Positions 44,164 to 55,700 of a DNA stretch of 64,000 nt are shown in pieces. This DNA comes from Pollenia angustigena (taxonomy: Eukaryota; Arthropoda; Insecta; Diptera; Polleniidae). The first letter of the stretch is position 1. Every line of letters begins with the position of its first letter. A program made the translations under genes and the position numbers. A model generated the notes under the pieces. The model searched no databases, was not told the origin of the DNA, and saw nothing but the letters and a program-made list of their open reading frames with translations. The DNA lies in contig OV884056.1 in the NCBI GenBank assembly GCA_930367215.1, positions 93,631,285 to 93,695,284 of the forward strand, in the 5' to 3' direction.

Positions 44164-44305
44164 GTGCCGGTTCACACACGTCAAGTTTGACTCTTCAAGT
44201 CCTGATCTTTAAGGAGAGAAGGGAAAAGAGAATGTCATTTCTTTTCTCCTCTCTCCTAAAAACTCAAGACTTGACGAGTCAAACTTGACGTGTGTGAACC
44301 GGCAC
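44164..44305. mobile_element. Hairpin MITE, GTGCCGGTTCACAC ends, copy 2, TTA TSD
   Basis: 142 bp, near-perfect palindrome (GTGCCGGTTCACACACGTCA to its complement). TTA is duplicated at 44161-44163 and 44306-44308. Same family as 19728-19867. Confidence 0.87.
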
Positions 44306-44570
44306 TTACTACACACTGTCTGGATCTCAGTCGCAGCTAAAGGGTCTTATTTTAGCCCGATAGAACTTGAGTTTGTAAAAAAATTAAATTTTAATCATAT
44401 GTAGCAATTTTTTTATTCGGAATATTAATTTTTTAATATTAATTCAAAATATTAATTACAATTTGAAAATTATTTCGGGCATGGAGGGACAAAGTTGGCT
44501 TCACAGGATAAGACATTTCAATATATTTTAGTATATGTTCATTTACTTTCCACAGGTGGAAAAAGTATAT

Positions 44571-44739
44571 CGTCACCTTAAATGCAAAAGGGCGTAACAA
44601 CACTTTATTTTTATTTTATTTTTTATTTTTCTTTTTTTAGTTTTAAAGAGACAAGTAATTTAGTCTAGTTCATCAAAATCAATCAAAAACTCGATTTTGA
44701 ATTTTCTTGTTGTTACGCCCTTTTGCCTTTTAGGTGATG
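44571..44739. mobile_element. MITE with CGTCACCTTAAATGCAAAAG ends, in HINE
   Basis: 169 bp. Ends CGTCACCTTAAATGCAAAAG and CATCACCTAAAAGGCAAAAG (complement) both run into GGCGTAAC. It is flanked by TATAT and ATATA, in the TA-rich part of the HINE repeat. Confidence 0.78.
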
Positions 44740-45191
44740 ATATATAAGTTTGTCATTCGGTTTGTTTTTATACCCTCCACCACAATTAGTTGTGAAGAGG
44801 GTATATTAAGTTTGTCATTCCGTGTGAAACTTTTTTATTATTCATCTCAGACCCCATAAAGTATATATATTCTGGGTCCTTGAGTAATTCTAAGTCGATT
44901 TAGCCATGTCCATCTGTCTGTCCGTCTGTTAAAAACACGCTCACTTTCGAACAACTCAAAAGAAATGAACAAACTTGGTGCCAACTTGCTTGTAGTTATC
45001 CTAAGCAGTTTGGGATTGAAATCCAGCAAAATCGGTTCAGTAGGACCAGAGCTATGAATCAAAATGTGGAACCACCACCTAAAAAAATTGATAATTTTGT
45101 TACAAAAAATAACATAAATGCTGGAACAAGGCATGGAATGAGATAAGATTTTGCAAAAATTTGTTTTATTCGACTGGAAATCACGCTGTTA

Positions 45192-45440
45192 AATTTCGTG
45201 AATATCCGTCCATAATTTACCCTAGGCCCCATATAAACCCTACTACCGCCAAACAGTTTAGTGCGCCTAAAATCATAATTAATAATGCTATCATAACAGA
45301 AATTGGTACGTCACAGTTTAAAAAGGACTAGAAATGTCGCTGTGAAATTTCGTGATGATCGGTCCATAATTTACCCTAGGCCCCATATAAACCCTACTAC
45401 CGGAAAACAGTTTAGTCGCCTAAAACCATAATTAATAACA
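45192..45440. repeat. Internal tandem duplication in HINE, period about 151 bp
   Basis: TGAAATTTCGTGA, GTCCATAATTTACCCTAGGC and ATATAAACCCTACTACCG, with CAGTTTAGT, occur at 45194-45285 and again at 45345-45437 with few changes. Confidence 0.8.
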
Positions 45441-45560
45441 AATCGTCACAGCTTAAGATAATAATAACATCATACAGATATTATTCCTTAAACATTCGAA
45501 CTATCGGTGGAGGGTATCAAAGATTCGGCATAGCCGAATATAGCACTCTAACTTGTTTTT

Positions 45561-46079
45561 TTTTTTAATTTATCAACTTTTAAGCAGACCTTTGAGTTTT
45601 AAAAATTTAAACTACACCTAAAACTGTAACTTTAAATAAAACCAGAAACAAATGCCCAAAAAAACAATATTTAATATGTACCATAATAAAGACACTAAAT
45701 GTATTTCATTATAGTTCAACTTAAATTTATTGAACTAGAGTTCATTGCCTGAACTCATTTAGAAAAAAAGGTTGGGAAAAAAACATTGGCTTATAATTTT
45801 TCTGAGTGCAAAACACTTTGGCCTATAAATGCGTGACGGCTTCATGATTTTTTTCGATTTTTTGTTTTGTTTTTTTTTTTTTTTTTTGGCAGAATACGAG
45901 TGCATATGAGTTTTATTATAGATAACATATAAAAAGTTCAAAAACCCTAAAACTGCTGTTTTCTTGGGTTTTCTTATAAATCATTATAATCTATTTTTAT
46001 ATATACATACACACATATGTACATACATACGTATAATTACATTCATATGTATATGGGTTATGGGGTACTAGTTTAAAAT
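45561..46079. other. AT-rich DNA, no gene
   Basis: Nothing supported. The frame at 45759-45941 is homopolymer-driven. Confidence 0.4.
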
Positions 46080-46115
46080 TTGTTTTACCCTTCACCACAT
46101 ATGAAAGGGGTATAT

Positions 46116-46225
46116 CGTCAACAAAAATGCAAAAGGGCGTAACAAAAAAAATCCAAATCGAGTTTTTGATTGATTATGATGCACTAGACTAAATTAAAAA
46201 AAAAAAAAGTGCATTTTAGTTGACG
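46116..46225. mobile_element. Short MITE with CGTCAACAAAAATGC ends, in HINE
   Basis: 110 bp. Left end CGTCAACAAAAATGCAAAAG (then GGCGTAAC); right-end complement CGTCAACTAAAATGC. Flanked by TATAT and ATATA at the same place in the HINE as the MITE at 44571. Related to it but internally deleted. Confidence 0.72.
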
Positions 46226-46418
46226 ATATATACATAAGTTCGTCATACTATTAGTTCGTCCGTATGTAATTTCCTTTGATTCTTTAGAGCTTAAACATAT
46301 TACGGATTTCAGTAACTTCGCTAGATTAAACGATGTCCGTCCGTCCCTCCGTTAGTTTGTCTGTCTGTCTGTATGTTGAAATGAGTTTTCCAAAGACCCC
46401 AGATATGATAGGAACTAG

Positions 46419-47457
46419 CAGGGCTGCCAGATAAATTTGAGAGAAAATCGTAAATTTTTGAGAAAAAAATAAAAAAAACGTCCTTCACGTTTCGAAAAAT
46501 CATCAAAATAAATCGGACAACTTAAAATTTTGTTTTTTTTTAAACAATTTTTGTTAGATTTTTATAAAAAAAAAAAAACATTCAAACAAAAACATAACTA
46601 CTTTATTCCCATTATATCATTTTCAATCGTGTTAGAGATAGTAAGAGTCTCATGAAGGACGTCTTTGATCGTCGATGACCGCATTTTTTAATCGTAGAAG
46701 ATTCATCAAAGGGGAAAAACTGTAACACGACTGAGATTCTTACATAGCACAGCGAAAGACGCTTCTTCAGTCGTCGTCGGAATCGTTTAAGACGTGGGTA
46801 AAGATTATCTAACGAGTCTTTCATGTCGAGAATCGTATGAGACTCAAATATGATTTATACAGAGAGTCGTAAAAGGTTAATTCGATGATGGTTTGACGAA
46901 AGATAAACAAAGTGTAACATTGCTGTTTTTGTACTCTGTAAATAATCATTTAAAGATTTTTTAAGACTTGCATATAAAAACCGTACCTAAACAAAAGCGG
47001 CACGCGTTTTCTTGTTTATAAATAGAGCGGCCTCAATGCTTTGCAATAGGAAAAACCAATTTTGACAGCTGGTTTAATAGTTAAGTTTGCCGCTATTGTT
47101 AATTAATAATGGCAATTTAGCTATTTTTTGGTCAATCTTGCGTTTTTATCTCTATTTTTATTTATAATTAATGGGTTTTATTAAACAAGAAAGCTATCAC
47201 TACTGCTCGTGACACAACGTTGACGCTCTTGCTTAGGTATGGCATATCAGCGTAAAGGCTAAGCAAAAGAAAACGTTCCGCGTTCCGCTCTTGTTAAGGT
47301 ACGGCTGTTAAACATAAAAAAACGAACGTGTTAGAAAATCTAATGTTTTATTTAGACTTTGGAGACAGAAAAAAATCTTCACTTTTTAGAAAAAAATCAG
47401 CAAATCGGAACAAAAAATCGTAAAAATGTCGATAAATCAGCAAATCTGGCAGCCCTG
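46419..47457. mobile_element. hAT non-autonomous element, 8-bp TSD GGAACTAG
   Basis: 1039 bp, ends CAGGGCTGCCAGAT and the complement, flanked by GGAACTAG at 46411-46418 and 47458-47465. CAGGG ends with an 8-bp duplication define hAT. The HINE sequence is continuous across the site. Inside lies a further inverted pair (CCGTACCTAAACAAAAGCGG near 46979 and the complement of CCGTACCTTAACAAGAGCGG near 47305) that may be another MITE. No transposase is recognisable. Confidence 0.88.
46979..47305. mobile_element. Probable MITE nested in the hAT element
   Basis: Arms CCGTACCTWAACAARAGCGG followed by CACGCG/AACGCG and GTTTTCTT, about 38 bp each. No clear duplication. Confidence 0.5.
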
Positions 47458-47815
47458 GGAACTAGGTTGGTTTACATTCATATCGCATGTAGCCCGTTAT
47501 AGTTTTTTACTGAAATTTAGCAGATCGGTCCCCAAAACACGTTTGGCTCTAATTTTTAGCCATAAATCTCTGATTTGAATCCATAAACCTTTACTTTTTG
47601 AAGGTTTCTCTTAATCTCTAATCTATCAAATTTATTTTTCAACTTTGTAGAATACTGGTTGTAAAAATAAACAAACTTTAAACAAAAATTACCGACAAAA
47701 TACCTACTTATTCTTCCGGAATAATGGCACAATACAGCCCATACTAAATGAGCTGGTAGAACCAGTTTTGGCTTAGAAGGTTTTAAAAGATTTGGCACAG
47801 CCGAAAATAACACTT

Positions 47816-49443
47816 TTTTATATAGTCTTTATTTGAACATTCTATTTGTAGTTTTTTTTTTTTTTTTGTATTTAACTAATAGTTACGCAGTCATTGTAAT
47901 GCCATTCATTGTAGAACTATTTCAAAAGCAAATAGTTTTTCCAACTGTGTTTGTTCATTATTGCAATATACATAGAAATATTAAAAAAAAAACATATAAA
48001 AAAAGTACAATACAAAACACACATTAAAAAAGAAGTATGACACGCATACCCCAAAAATAGAAATATAAAATAGCAGCACTAAATATATGCGACCCTCTTT
48101 TTTGTTTTGTGACATGCGACGGGTGAGTGTATACAGCGCCAAAATTTCGTTAAAATAACGAAATGTGGTTAAAACGAAAAATCCCTGCATATCTTAAGGG
48201 GAGGAAGTCAAATGTAAAATTATTATTATACACTCTACGTACGAGTTTTACACTCTCTTTCTCAGTCTCTGTGATTCATGTTTTATTTTTAATTTTATTT
48301 AAAGGTTTACAGTACAAAAGAGTTGCCATAGTTGTGAGCGTAGCTCGTGAGTAGAAGCTCTTTGCTATGCTGATTTATAATATTAAGTTGATTTACAAAA
48401 TACACATTAAAATAGTTTTTGCATTGAAATAATTAATTTAATATAAAGTAGAAAATAATACGGCAATGTGAAACTTAAAAATTTAGAAATAGCTAAATAA
48501 AAGCCGATTCTTTTATAGATCCAACCAAAATATATTGATTTAGAATATAGGAAGATATTGCTTTGCTGCGACTATTTGTTTATATATAAATTGTTATGTG
48601 AGAGAAAAAAATTTTAAAGTATTTCTTTACACCTTTTGCTTCTCGATGAACTATGGCGATTTGATGTTTGGGCTAAAGCTAGCCGGGAATAGAGGGTTCG
48701 AATTCATCTAGGTCCTCACACTTTCCAAAAAAAATCATTCCAATTGAAACACAGAACATGAAATCAAGCAAAATAGTTATTGATGAAAAAATAACCCTTC
48801 CAGACTTAAGCAGACTTACATACCACTGCTTAATTCTCTAAAGTTCGGCAAAAACGTCTTAAGTCAAAAAAATTCATTTTAAGTTTTTGCTTTGGTTTTA
48901 CTCAATTTTTTGTTCTCTTTCGCTTGATATCAATAACATACGTAAGTCAGTTTTAAGGAAATAAATCAATTAAATAAGGCAATAAAACATTTTCAATTAT
49001 GAATTACGAAAAACTACTGAGTCTGACTTAAGATCTTTCTGCCAAACTTCAAAGAATTTCGATATGAGACTAGGAATACCCTGTGAAGAAATATTTAAAG
49101 CTGACAAAATGCTGTCCTACGAACTGTCACAGGCTGCACTCAAATAACCACTGTACACAACCTGCTTTTTGACTACCTTTTCCAATAAATCTGGCCGTAT
49201 GACTTCATTAGTGGCTTGAATATTGGCTTCTAATGCTTCAAGAGTTGCTGGTTTGTCGGCATAACCTTTTTTTTCATTTTTTATAGCAGGGGTCTAAAAA
49301 TTTGCGTCAGTATGTAGTTTGATAAAACGAACAATAATTAATTAAAAACTTCAATTTGAATTCTTGTATCGTTACGTCCGTTTGCAATAAAGATGATGAT
49401 ATGTATTTGTAAATGTATATTATGGGCCCATAAGTAATTTATA
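47816..49443. other. AT-rich DNA, no gene recognised
   Basis: Short palindrome AAATTTCGTTAAAATAACGAAAT near 48143-48166. Otherwise nothing supported. Confidence 0.4.
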
Positions 49444-49664
49444 CAAAAAAAATGTTCACCAATTAAAGCATTTATCAAAAATTAAGTCAGTTTTAATTAA
49501 AAAATGTAATCAAGTAAATTAAACGTTTAATTGATACAAGTAATTTGCACCAGTAAACAAATTCACTTGATTAAACGTTTAATTGATTTGATTACATTTT
49601 TAATAACAACTGTTTTTATTATAGATTAATGCTTTAATTGCTTTAAAAAAAATTTTCTGTGTAG
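49444..49664. mobile_element. Palindromic MITE-like inverted repeat
   Basis: Two nested arm pairs: an outer AAAAAATGTTCACCAATTAAAGC-like arm against GCTTTAATTGCTTTAAAAAAA, and an inner AAAAAATGTAATCAAGTAAA / AAACGTTTAATTGAT against its complement. 221 bp. Confidence 0.55.
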
Positions 49665-49777
49665 AAATCCTAAAACGGCCCTGATATTTATCATATTATA
49701 TGAACAAAAAATGTTCGTTTTTACTGTTTTTTTTTTTTAATTATTAAAAACACTTGCTAGTTGAAAAAATAGATAAG

Positions 49778-50010
49778 CCGGGCACATAGTGTTTTAACAT
49801 AATTCGGGTACGCTGAATACAATGGTGCTAACCGTTTTTTTTTTTTTTAGGTTAGCTCTTGTTTTCATAAATACCGTTATTATGAAAATGAAGGAGGTTG
49901 CACAACATATATTCGCGTTACTCAAAAACTATTTAGTTTATTGAAATTACTACAAAAAAACGAAATTCCGCAATAAAATTTCCTTTAAACAAGGTAAATC
50001 AATTTTTTTT
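49778..50010. repeat. Dispersed repeat R, copy 2 (empty site)
   Basis: AGCCGGGCACATAGTGTTTT, AACATAATTCGGGTACGCTG, GGAGGTTGCACAACATATAT and TTCCGCAATAAAATTTCC match 33187-33680 without the MITE that interrupts that copy. Confidence 0.65.
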
Positions 50011-50239
50011 TTTTTTTTTTTTTTGAAAAAATTATTTTTTTATCCAAATTTCGAAATTCTTGTTTTTTAAAAAATATTCATTAAAAATTGGAAAATGCAG
50101 CTAGGCTTCTTCTTTTGCAGACATATAAAAAACGAAGCTGCAAATAAAACAAGCCATAAATGTTTAAAATCTGCTAGCAACTTTTGATTTTATTCACAAA
50201 AGTTTAATTAATTTAAGAATTTCATAAAACTCAATATTT

Positions 50240-50600
50240 TAATGGGAGCCCCCCTAAGAAGTGGTGATAAGGGGCAAGTACGTATGTCTCGAGAAAATGT
50301 TAAGGACAAAAAATTAATTGAGGTCGGTCATATATTATATTCCAATAGGGGCGACTCCTGGGCATTTATAGGACTTTTTCTTCAATATATTTCTAGTCTG
50401 CATTGAACATTTTGTATAAGAGCCCCCTTAAGGAATGGAGATAGCGGGTGGTTATGTTAGAAATAAATGATTGAGATGAAAAACAAAGTGGGGTTGGTAA
50501 AACATTTTACCCATCTAGGGACATCCTAGGCATTGCAGGGGCCAAATTTAAGAATTTCATTAAACGGCCACATTTGCATTGGAGCCCCCCATTTTCGTTG
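50240..50600. repeat. Tandem repeat, about 170-180-bp unit, two and a bit copies
   Basis: GGGAGCCCCCCTAAGAAGTGG at about 50243, AGAGCCCCCTTAAGGAATGG at about 50421 and GGAGCCCCCCATTT at about 50581 start similar units, each with an AATAGGGGCGACTCCTGGGC-like or ATCTAGGGACATCCTAGGC-like end. Confidence 0.6.
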
Positions 50601-50826
50601 TGAGAAAATGATATTCTACCAATTTGCTCCGATAAAATCAGCACCATTTATTATTTATTTGACCAAACATTGTTTTGAACCAATCAAAAGTTATCGGGTG
50701 CTCACAAAGAAAAGAAGGAACCATTCGCACTTGCCTTTATTTTCATTAAATGGCAATAATTTTTAGGCTTCGTTTTAAGCCAAAAATTATCTGAAAAGGC
50801 TGATTTAGTTAAATAAAATGTTTATA

Positions 50827-51749
50827 TCGGGTGATTTTTTAAGAGCTATAGGAAAGTTTAAAAAAAACACATAAAATTCAGAAAAATGCATATTATCTTT
50901 ATTTGAATCGATAGCACGGTCCATATAATTTAATGTTTGAAGATTATTTCATGCAAATGTTGACCGTGACTGCGCCTCAAATGGTCCATCCGCTTAGTCC
51001 AATTTTGGCATACTCTTTCATTTATTATTCAAACATAAATAAATGCTTCAATGTTGTCTTCCAATGCGTCAATTGAAGCGGGCAAGTGTGTATGGGCCTG
51101 AGCTTTAACATATCCCAACAAAAAATAGCCTAAAGGCGTTAAATCGCACGATCTAGGCGGCCAATTGACCGGTCCCGAACGTCAAATAAAATGTTCACCG
51201 AACTCGCCTCTCAATAAGTTTATTGTTAAGCGTGCTGTGTGGCATGTGGCACCGTCTTGTTGAAACCACATGTCATGCAAGTCAAGCTATTGCATTTTGG
51301 GTAAAAAAAAAGTTGGATATCATCTAACGGTAGCGCTCACCATTCACAGTTACGTTACGATTCGCATCATCTTTGAAGAAGTACGGTCCAATGATGCCAC
51401 CAGCCCATAAACCGCACCAAACTGTGACTTTTTCTGGATGCATTGGTAGCTCTTGCAATGCTTCTGGCTGATCTTCACTCCAAAATCGACAATTCTGCTT
51501 ATTAACGTACCCATTGAGCCCAAAATGAGCTTCGTCTAAAATGGAAGAAGCGCGCGATGAACTCTCTCAACAGAGCACGAATTAATATAATAAAATTCAA
51601 TAATTTTCAAGCGTTGTTCGTTTGTAAGACGATTCATGGCTAAATTATAGACCAAACTGAAGATGTTTGACAGTGAAACAAAACACGAAACGTGCGTCAG
51701 CTGTTTAAACCAGTGTTGCCAAAAAGATAATAGCTAAAAAATCACCCAT
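50827..51749 (-). mobile_element. DD41D (rosa-like) mariner, copy 3
   Basis: 923 bp on the minus strand with the same ends as the other copies, in TA (50825-50826 and 51750-51751). It has a different internal deletion from copies 1 and 2. Confidence 0.87.
50930..51637 (-). pseudogene. Broken DD41D mariner transposase, different deletion
   Basis: Starts at the ATG of MNRLTNEQ (51637) and should end at a TAA at 50930-50932. RALLPF is joined, with a frame change, to LDEAHFGLNGYVN, so unlike copies 1 and 2 it keeps the first catalytic Asp but lacks most of the second helix-turn-helix. The EDQPEALQELPMHPEKVTVW, WFQQDGAT and RSCDLTPLGYF-like blocks can be traced. A further deletion is visible near 51020-51045. 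It is non-functional. Confidence 0.8.
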
Positions 51750-51992
51750 TACATTATTAAAAATGGTTTTATTTGTATTAATATACATTTATTCATTTAA
51801 AAGTTGTAGGGATTTCTGTAGAGACTATTTCTTTAACGCGTAAGGAAAAATAGAAATTATTTCGGGCTGCGTAGAACCAAGCAAAGATCCTAGCTAATGA
51901 TCGAGTAAAGTGGAGAGGATTTGTTGACGCCCTTTGTTCTTTGCGAATTTTTATTTAGTTTACATATGTATTATGTAAATTTTATAAATAAA

Positions 51993-51993
<1 letters not shown>

Positions 51994-52047
<54 letters not shown>
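51994..52047. repeat. (AT)n microsatellite
   Basis: An uninterrupted run of about 27 AT units. Confidence 0.95.
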
Positions 52048-52051
<4 letters not shown>

Positions 52052-52637
52052 GCAGATATCGTGGCAAAAGTCTTACACAGGGGGGCTACTAAGCAAATGA
52101 ATGGACTGATCTGAGACATTTGGCCCATTTTCAGTACCAAACAAATCAGTCGTCTAAAAATCATTTCTAAGTCTTAAATGCGAGCTCTATCGCTCTTTCA
52201 ACAGACTAGAATTTTAAAAGGACAGTATTATTTTTTTTTCCTATCGTTATACAAGTATTGAATTAAAGAATTTAATTTTGTAATTTATTTGGTTTAAATA
52301 AGTTAAGCTTTCATTTAAAATATTGTTTTATTGGCTTTTGGCTTAAAGATAGAGTTGTAAATTAATAGATTATTTTTTTTTTTTATTTTTTATTTATTTA
52401 ATTTGTGTTTCTGTGCTACAAGATTTAGAATCTTATTATTATCGCACAGAATTATTGCAATGATAATTAGCATAATTATTACAGTAAAAAAAATAATATT
52501 ATATAATTTAAAATAATTTTATAATAAGTAACAAAAAATTATAAAAAATGTATAAAAAATTATGAAAAAAACTACATTGGCAAGAGCAATACAAGCATAC
52601 TTCATACAATTATAAGACAAATCAAAAACAATTATAA

Positions 52638-54668
52638 TTAATTGTAATGTTTAAAAATTTCTTTTTTGAATTGCAAAGCGTTACTAATAAATTGTAGATT
52701 TGGCGGTAGCTCGTTCCAAAGACGTATAGCAAAAATATAAAAATGATGTTCAGAGAAAGAGGTTCTATATCTGATTTGTATCAAATCATTATATCTTCTA
52801 GATCGAGTAGGGACTAATCTGTTAAATAAGTATTTTGGTTCACTTGTGAAAAGAATTTTATGAAAAAGTAACAAAGTTCTTATCTCCAAAAGATCAATAA
52901 TGTTAACCCCAAAAAGACGTTTCTCAAATGCTGAGATGTGATCATATTTTCTTAAGTTGAAAACATATCTTAATATGGAGTTATAAGTCACGGTAAGTTT
53001 TTTCTTAGTAGTAGAATCAAGGTTGGCAAACACTTCACATCCATACAACAAAGTAGGTATAAGATAGGTTTTGGCAAGCAAAATACGAATATTGAGTGGG
53101 GTAAGGTATTGAGTAGTCCAAAGTGTACGTATCATGGAGTAGGTTTTTCCGGCTGCGGCATTAATATGATCAGACCAAGAAAGAGTATTATTAAAGATGA
53201 TACCCAAATTTTTGGTTGAGTTTACAACTTGAATTGGTTGATTATTAATAGATACTGTTGGTTCAGTAATCAAGTTTACTGACTTACGGGTTATAATTAG
53301 GCATTTCGATTTAGATGGATTAATGCATAGTCCATTAGCTGTTGCCCAAGTGTGTACATTAGCCAGATCTACATTCAATTTATCCACGCAAGTAGTTATT
53401 TTCTCTATTTTACTATTTATATATATCTGCACATCGTCAGCATACAAATGAATTCTGCAGTATGATAGATGTTTTACTAGATCATTAATATAGATCGAAA
53501 AAAGAAGTGGACCCAGAATTGAGCCTTGAGGCACACCCTTAATCACAGGCAAAGCACGTGAAATTTGGTTATTAGAAAACACAGATTGCAAACGTCCAGA
53601 TAAGTAAGACGATATGAGTTTGGTTGACGAGGATGAAAAATTAAACATTGTTAAAAGTTTCGTGCATAGAATATTGTGGTCGACCGTGTCAAATGCTTTA
53701 GAGTGATCTAAAAGAACAAGAAAACATATATCACCATCATCAATACTTTCACGTATATCTTCCGACACATCAATAAGGGCGGTAACGCAACTGTGCTTAC
53801 TACGAAAACCTGATTGTCTATCAGTTAGCAAAGTATTATCATGTAGGTATTTGTTCATTTGTTGGTAAAGCAGCTTTTCATACACCTTCGATAAATATGG
53901 TAGAATTGCAACAGGCCTGAAATCATTATTGGACTTTGGTATAGGAATAATTTTGGCATATTTCCAATTTTTTGGAAATTCACTTTTCGTAATTATTGTG
54001 TTAAAAATATATGTTAGATAAGGTAACACTGCAGGCAACATAGCTTTAACAAATTTGGGATGCAATCCATCATATCCAACAGCATTCGATTTTACAGCAC
54101 AACAGCTTGAGAGTACATCTAACTGCGTTACACAATTGAAGTAAAACCTGTTTTCATCTGGTGTGGGATTGTGAATGTCATTATAGAAATTATAATTTGC
54201 GGGAACATTAGGAGTATTTATAAACGACTCGTTAAGCATTTCCACATCTATTTTAGTGGAAGTATTTGGTTGAGTTTTTCCAACACCTATTTCACGAATA
54301 GTCTTCCAAGTTTTTGACGATCCTACAGCAGAATTAAAACGATGGTAATAATACGCAGCTTTAGCACATCGTATCTTTTTGTTGACTTCTGTTCTCATCT
54401 TACAATACTCTTCATGTAAATACGATGTTTTAAATCGCTTCCAGCTTTTGTATGCAAAATCCCTGCGAGAAATCATTCGTTTTATATCCATATTAAACCA
54501 TGGTTTGTTTTTAAAATTTTTATTAATTTTTTTCACAGGCACAGACATATTAAAAATGTGCAACAAATTGTGTTCAAAAAAGTTTAATTGGTCTTCAACA
54601 AGTGGCATATAATAGATCGAATCCCAATCAATTTTATAAAATTCGTTAGAAATTATATTAAAGTCCAT
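52638..54668 (-). CDS. LINE reverse transcriptase (ORF2 RT part), open frame
   Basis: 676 codons from an internal ATG; in the ancestral protein it is the continuation of the endonuclease frame upstream. RT motifs in order: FRPVAILPYLSKVYEKLL (250-267), DRQSGFRSKHS (283-293), LLDHSKAFDTVDH with the first Asp at 321, GVPQGSILGPLLFSIYINDL (378-397), LYADDVQIY with catalytic D411 and D412, then a thumb and C-terminal region ending in a FAIRLWNELPPNLQ block. There is no RNase H domain. This architecture fits the CR1/Jockey group. The RT is intact, but the ORF2 as a whole is broken, so autonomous retrotransposition is unlikely. Confidence 0.9.
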   Translation of the reverse strand: MDFNIISNEFYKIDWDSIYYMPLVEDQLNFFEHNLLHIFNMSVPVKKINKNFKNKPWFNMDIKRMISRRDFAYKSWKRFKTSYLHEEYCKMRTEVNKKIRCAKAAYYYHRFNSAVGSSKTWKTIREIGVGKTQPNTSTKIDVEMLNESFINTPNVPANYNFYNDIHNPTPDENRFYFNCVTQLDVLSSCCAVKSNAVGYDGLHPKFVKAMLPAVLPYLTYIFNTIITKSEFPKNWKYAKIIPIPKSNNDFRPVAILPYLSKVYEKLLYQQMNKYLHDNTLLTDRQSGFRSKHSCVTALIDVSEDIRESIDDGDICFLVLLDHSKAFDTVDHNILCTKLLTMFNFSSSSTKLISSYLSGRLQSVFSNNQISRALPVIKGVPQGSILGPLLFSIYINDLVKHLSYCRIHLYADDVQIYINSKIEKITTCVDKLNVDLANVHTWATANGLCINPSKSKCLIITRKSVNLITEPTVSINNQPIQVVNSTKNLGIIFNNTLSWSDHINAAAGKTYSMIRTLWTTQYLTPLNIRILLAKTYLIPTLLYGCEVFANLDSTTKKKLTVTYNSILRYVFNLRKYDHISAFEKRLFGVNIIDLLEIRTLLLFHKILFTSEPKYLFNRLVPTRSRRYNDLIQIRYRTSFSEHHFYIFAIRLWNELPPNLQFISNALQFKKEIFKHYN

Positions 54669-55474
54669 GTGCTTAAAATCGTAGTATGTTACTATATCAT
54701 TAACTGTTTGCAGTTTAAAATCATACGTTAGAAATATCAGATCGTGTTTTGAAAAGCAAGGTACCGATAGTTGTTCATAAAGTAAGACTTTGTGCTTTGT
54801 GAGTCAGTTGTTGACGTATAATGAGTTGGTACTGTACTATTAGTTGGTGTTAAGCCAAAGGTTTTCATGCAATCAATTAAATGAACTTCACATAGTAAGT
54901 TGGAATTAAAGTCACCACAAATTATAACATCCTCATAAGATACAGTAAGTGTTTCAAGTTTCTCTTGAAATATATTTAAATCAATTTTACGATTAGGTCT
55001 ATAAACACATCCAATAAGTATTTTTTTACCACAAGCAAAGATTTCAATAAACAGATATTAAATTTTTTCTCCTGGCAAAGAGGTACAGCAAACTTTACTT
55101 GAAATCCCTTCTTTTACATATATTGCTACCCCACCACCACGAGGTTCTTTTTTTCGTTGTTCAATATTACCTTGTTCAATATCACATTGTCCACCTTGAA
55201 TCTCAACTTTAGCCTTCCTATCCCAACGATACAATATAAAACCCTTCAAACCGATAATATTATCCGAAACGGATTTACCCAACCACGTTTCTGAAACACA
55301 AACTACATCAACACCGGAATTCTCAAAGATGTAACGAAATTCTTCCATCTTATACCTTAAACTTTGAGCATTAATATGACAAATATTAATACCAGATCTC
55401 TGTTTACATAAAATTCGAATCATTTCAGACGTAATGTCATTGGAACTGTAATTTAAGCTATCGTCGAACATCAT
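54669..55474 (-). pseudogene. LINE APE-type endonuclease (ORF2 N-terminus), broken
   Basis: Starts MMFDDSLNYSS at 55474. Endonuclease motifs: NICHINAQSLRYKMEEF, VVCVSETWL, YRWDR and RGGGVAIYVKEG. It reaches a TAA at 55058-55060; beyond this, translation continues with LIGCVYRPNR and VIICGDFNSN. A frame change near 54790 is followed by FSKHDLIFLTY, which corresponds to the SDH-type catalytic motif (here SKHD). So one stop and at least one frameshift separate it from the RT frame. Confidence 0.87.
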
Positions 55475-55700
55475 TATTTAAAAAAAAAAAAATATATTTT
55501 AGATATGCAACGCAAGCAAAACAAAAAAAAAAAAAAATAAAAATTTTAAGCAAACATGTTTTTTAAAAATTTTAGAAATATAAATACAGTTTAAAAAGTA
55601 TAAAAAGTTTTTAAGAAAAAATAAATAGTATATGGCAAAGCAAAAATATGATTTAATAAAGTATAATATCAAACACAAAATAAACTTTATAAGACATAAT

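Larger units (their letters stand above)
44530..45560 (-). mobile_element. HINE/mini-me-like element(s), one interrupted by a MITE
   Basis: A short copy starts at about 44545 (CCACAGGTGGAAAAAGTATAT), is interrupted at 44571-44739 and resumes ATAAGTTTGTCATTCGG. A second starts at about 44772 (ACCCTCCACCACAATTAGTT, GGGTATATTAAGTTTGTCAT), has CTGTCTGTCCGTCTGT, and ends with GGTGGAGGGTATC and the palindrome ATTCGGCATAGCCGAAT. The terminal hairpin is inverted relative to 34780, so it lies on the minus strand. Confidence 0.6.
46083..47815 (-). mobile_element. HINE/mini-me-like element, doubly interrupted
   Basis: TTTACCCTTCACCACATATG, a MITE at 46116-46225, then AAGTTCGTCAT, GATGTCCGTCCGTCCCTCCG, GTCTGTCTGTCTGTATG and ACCCCAGATATGATAGGAAC. 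A hAT element follows at 46419-47457, then GTTGGTTTACATTCATATCG and finally a GGCACAGCCGAAAATAACACT end hairpin near 47790. With the insertions removed the order is continuous. Confidence 0.6.
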
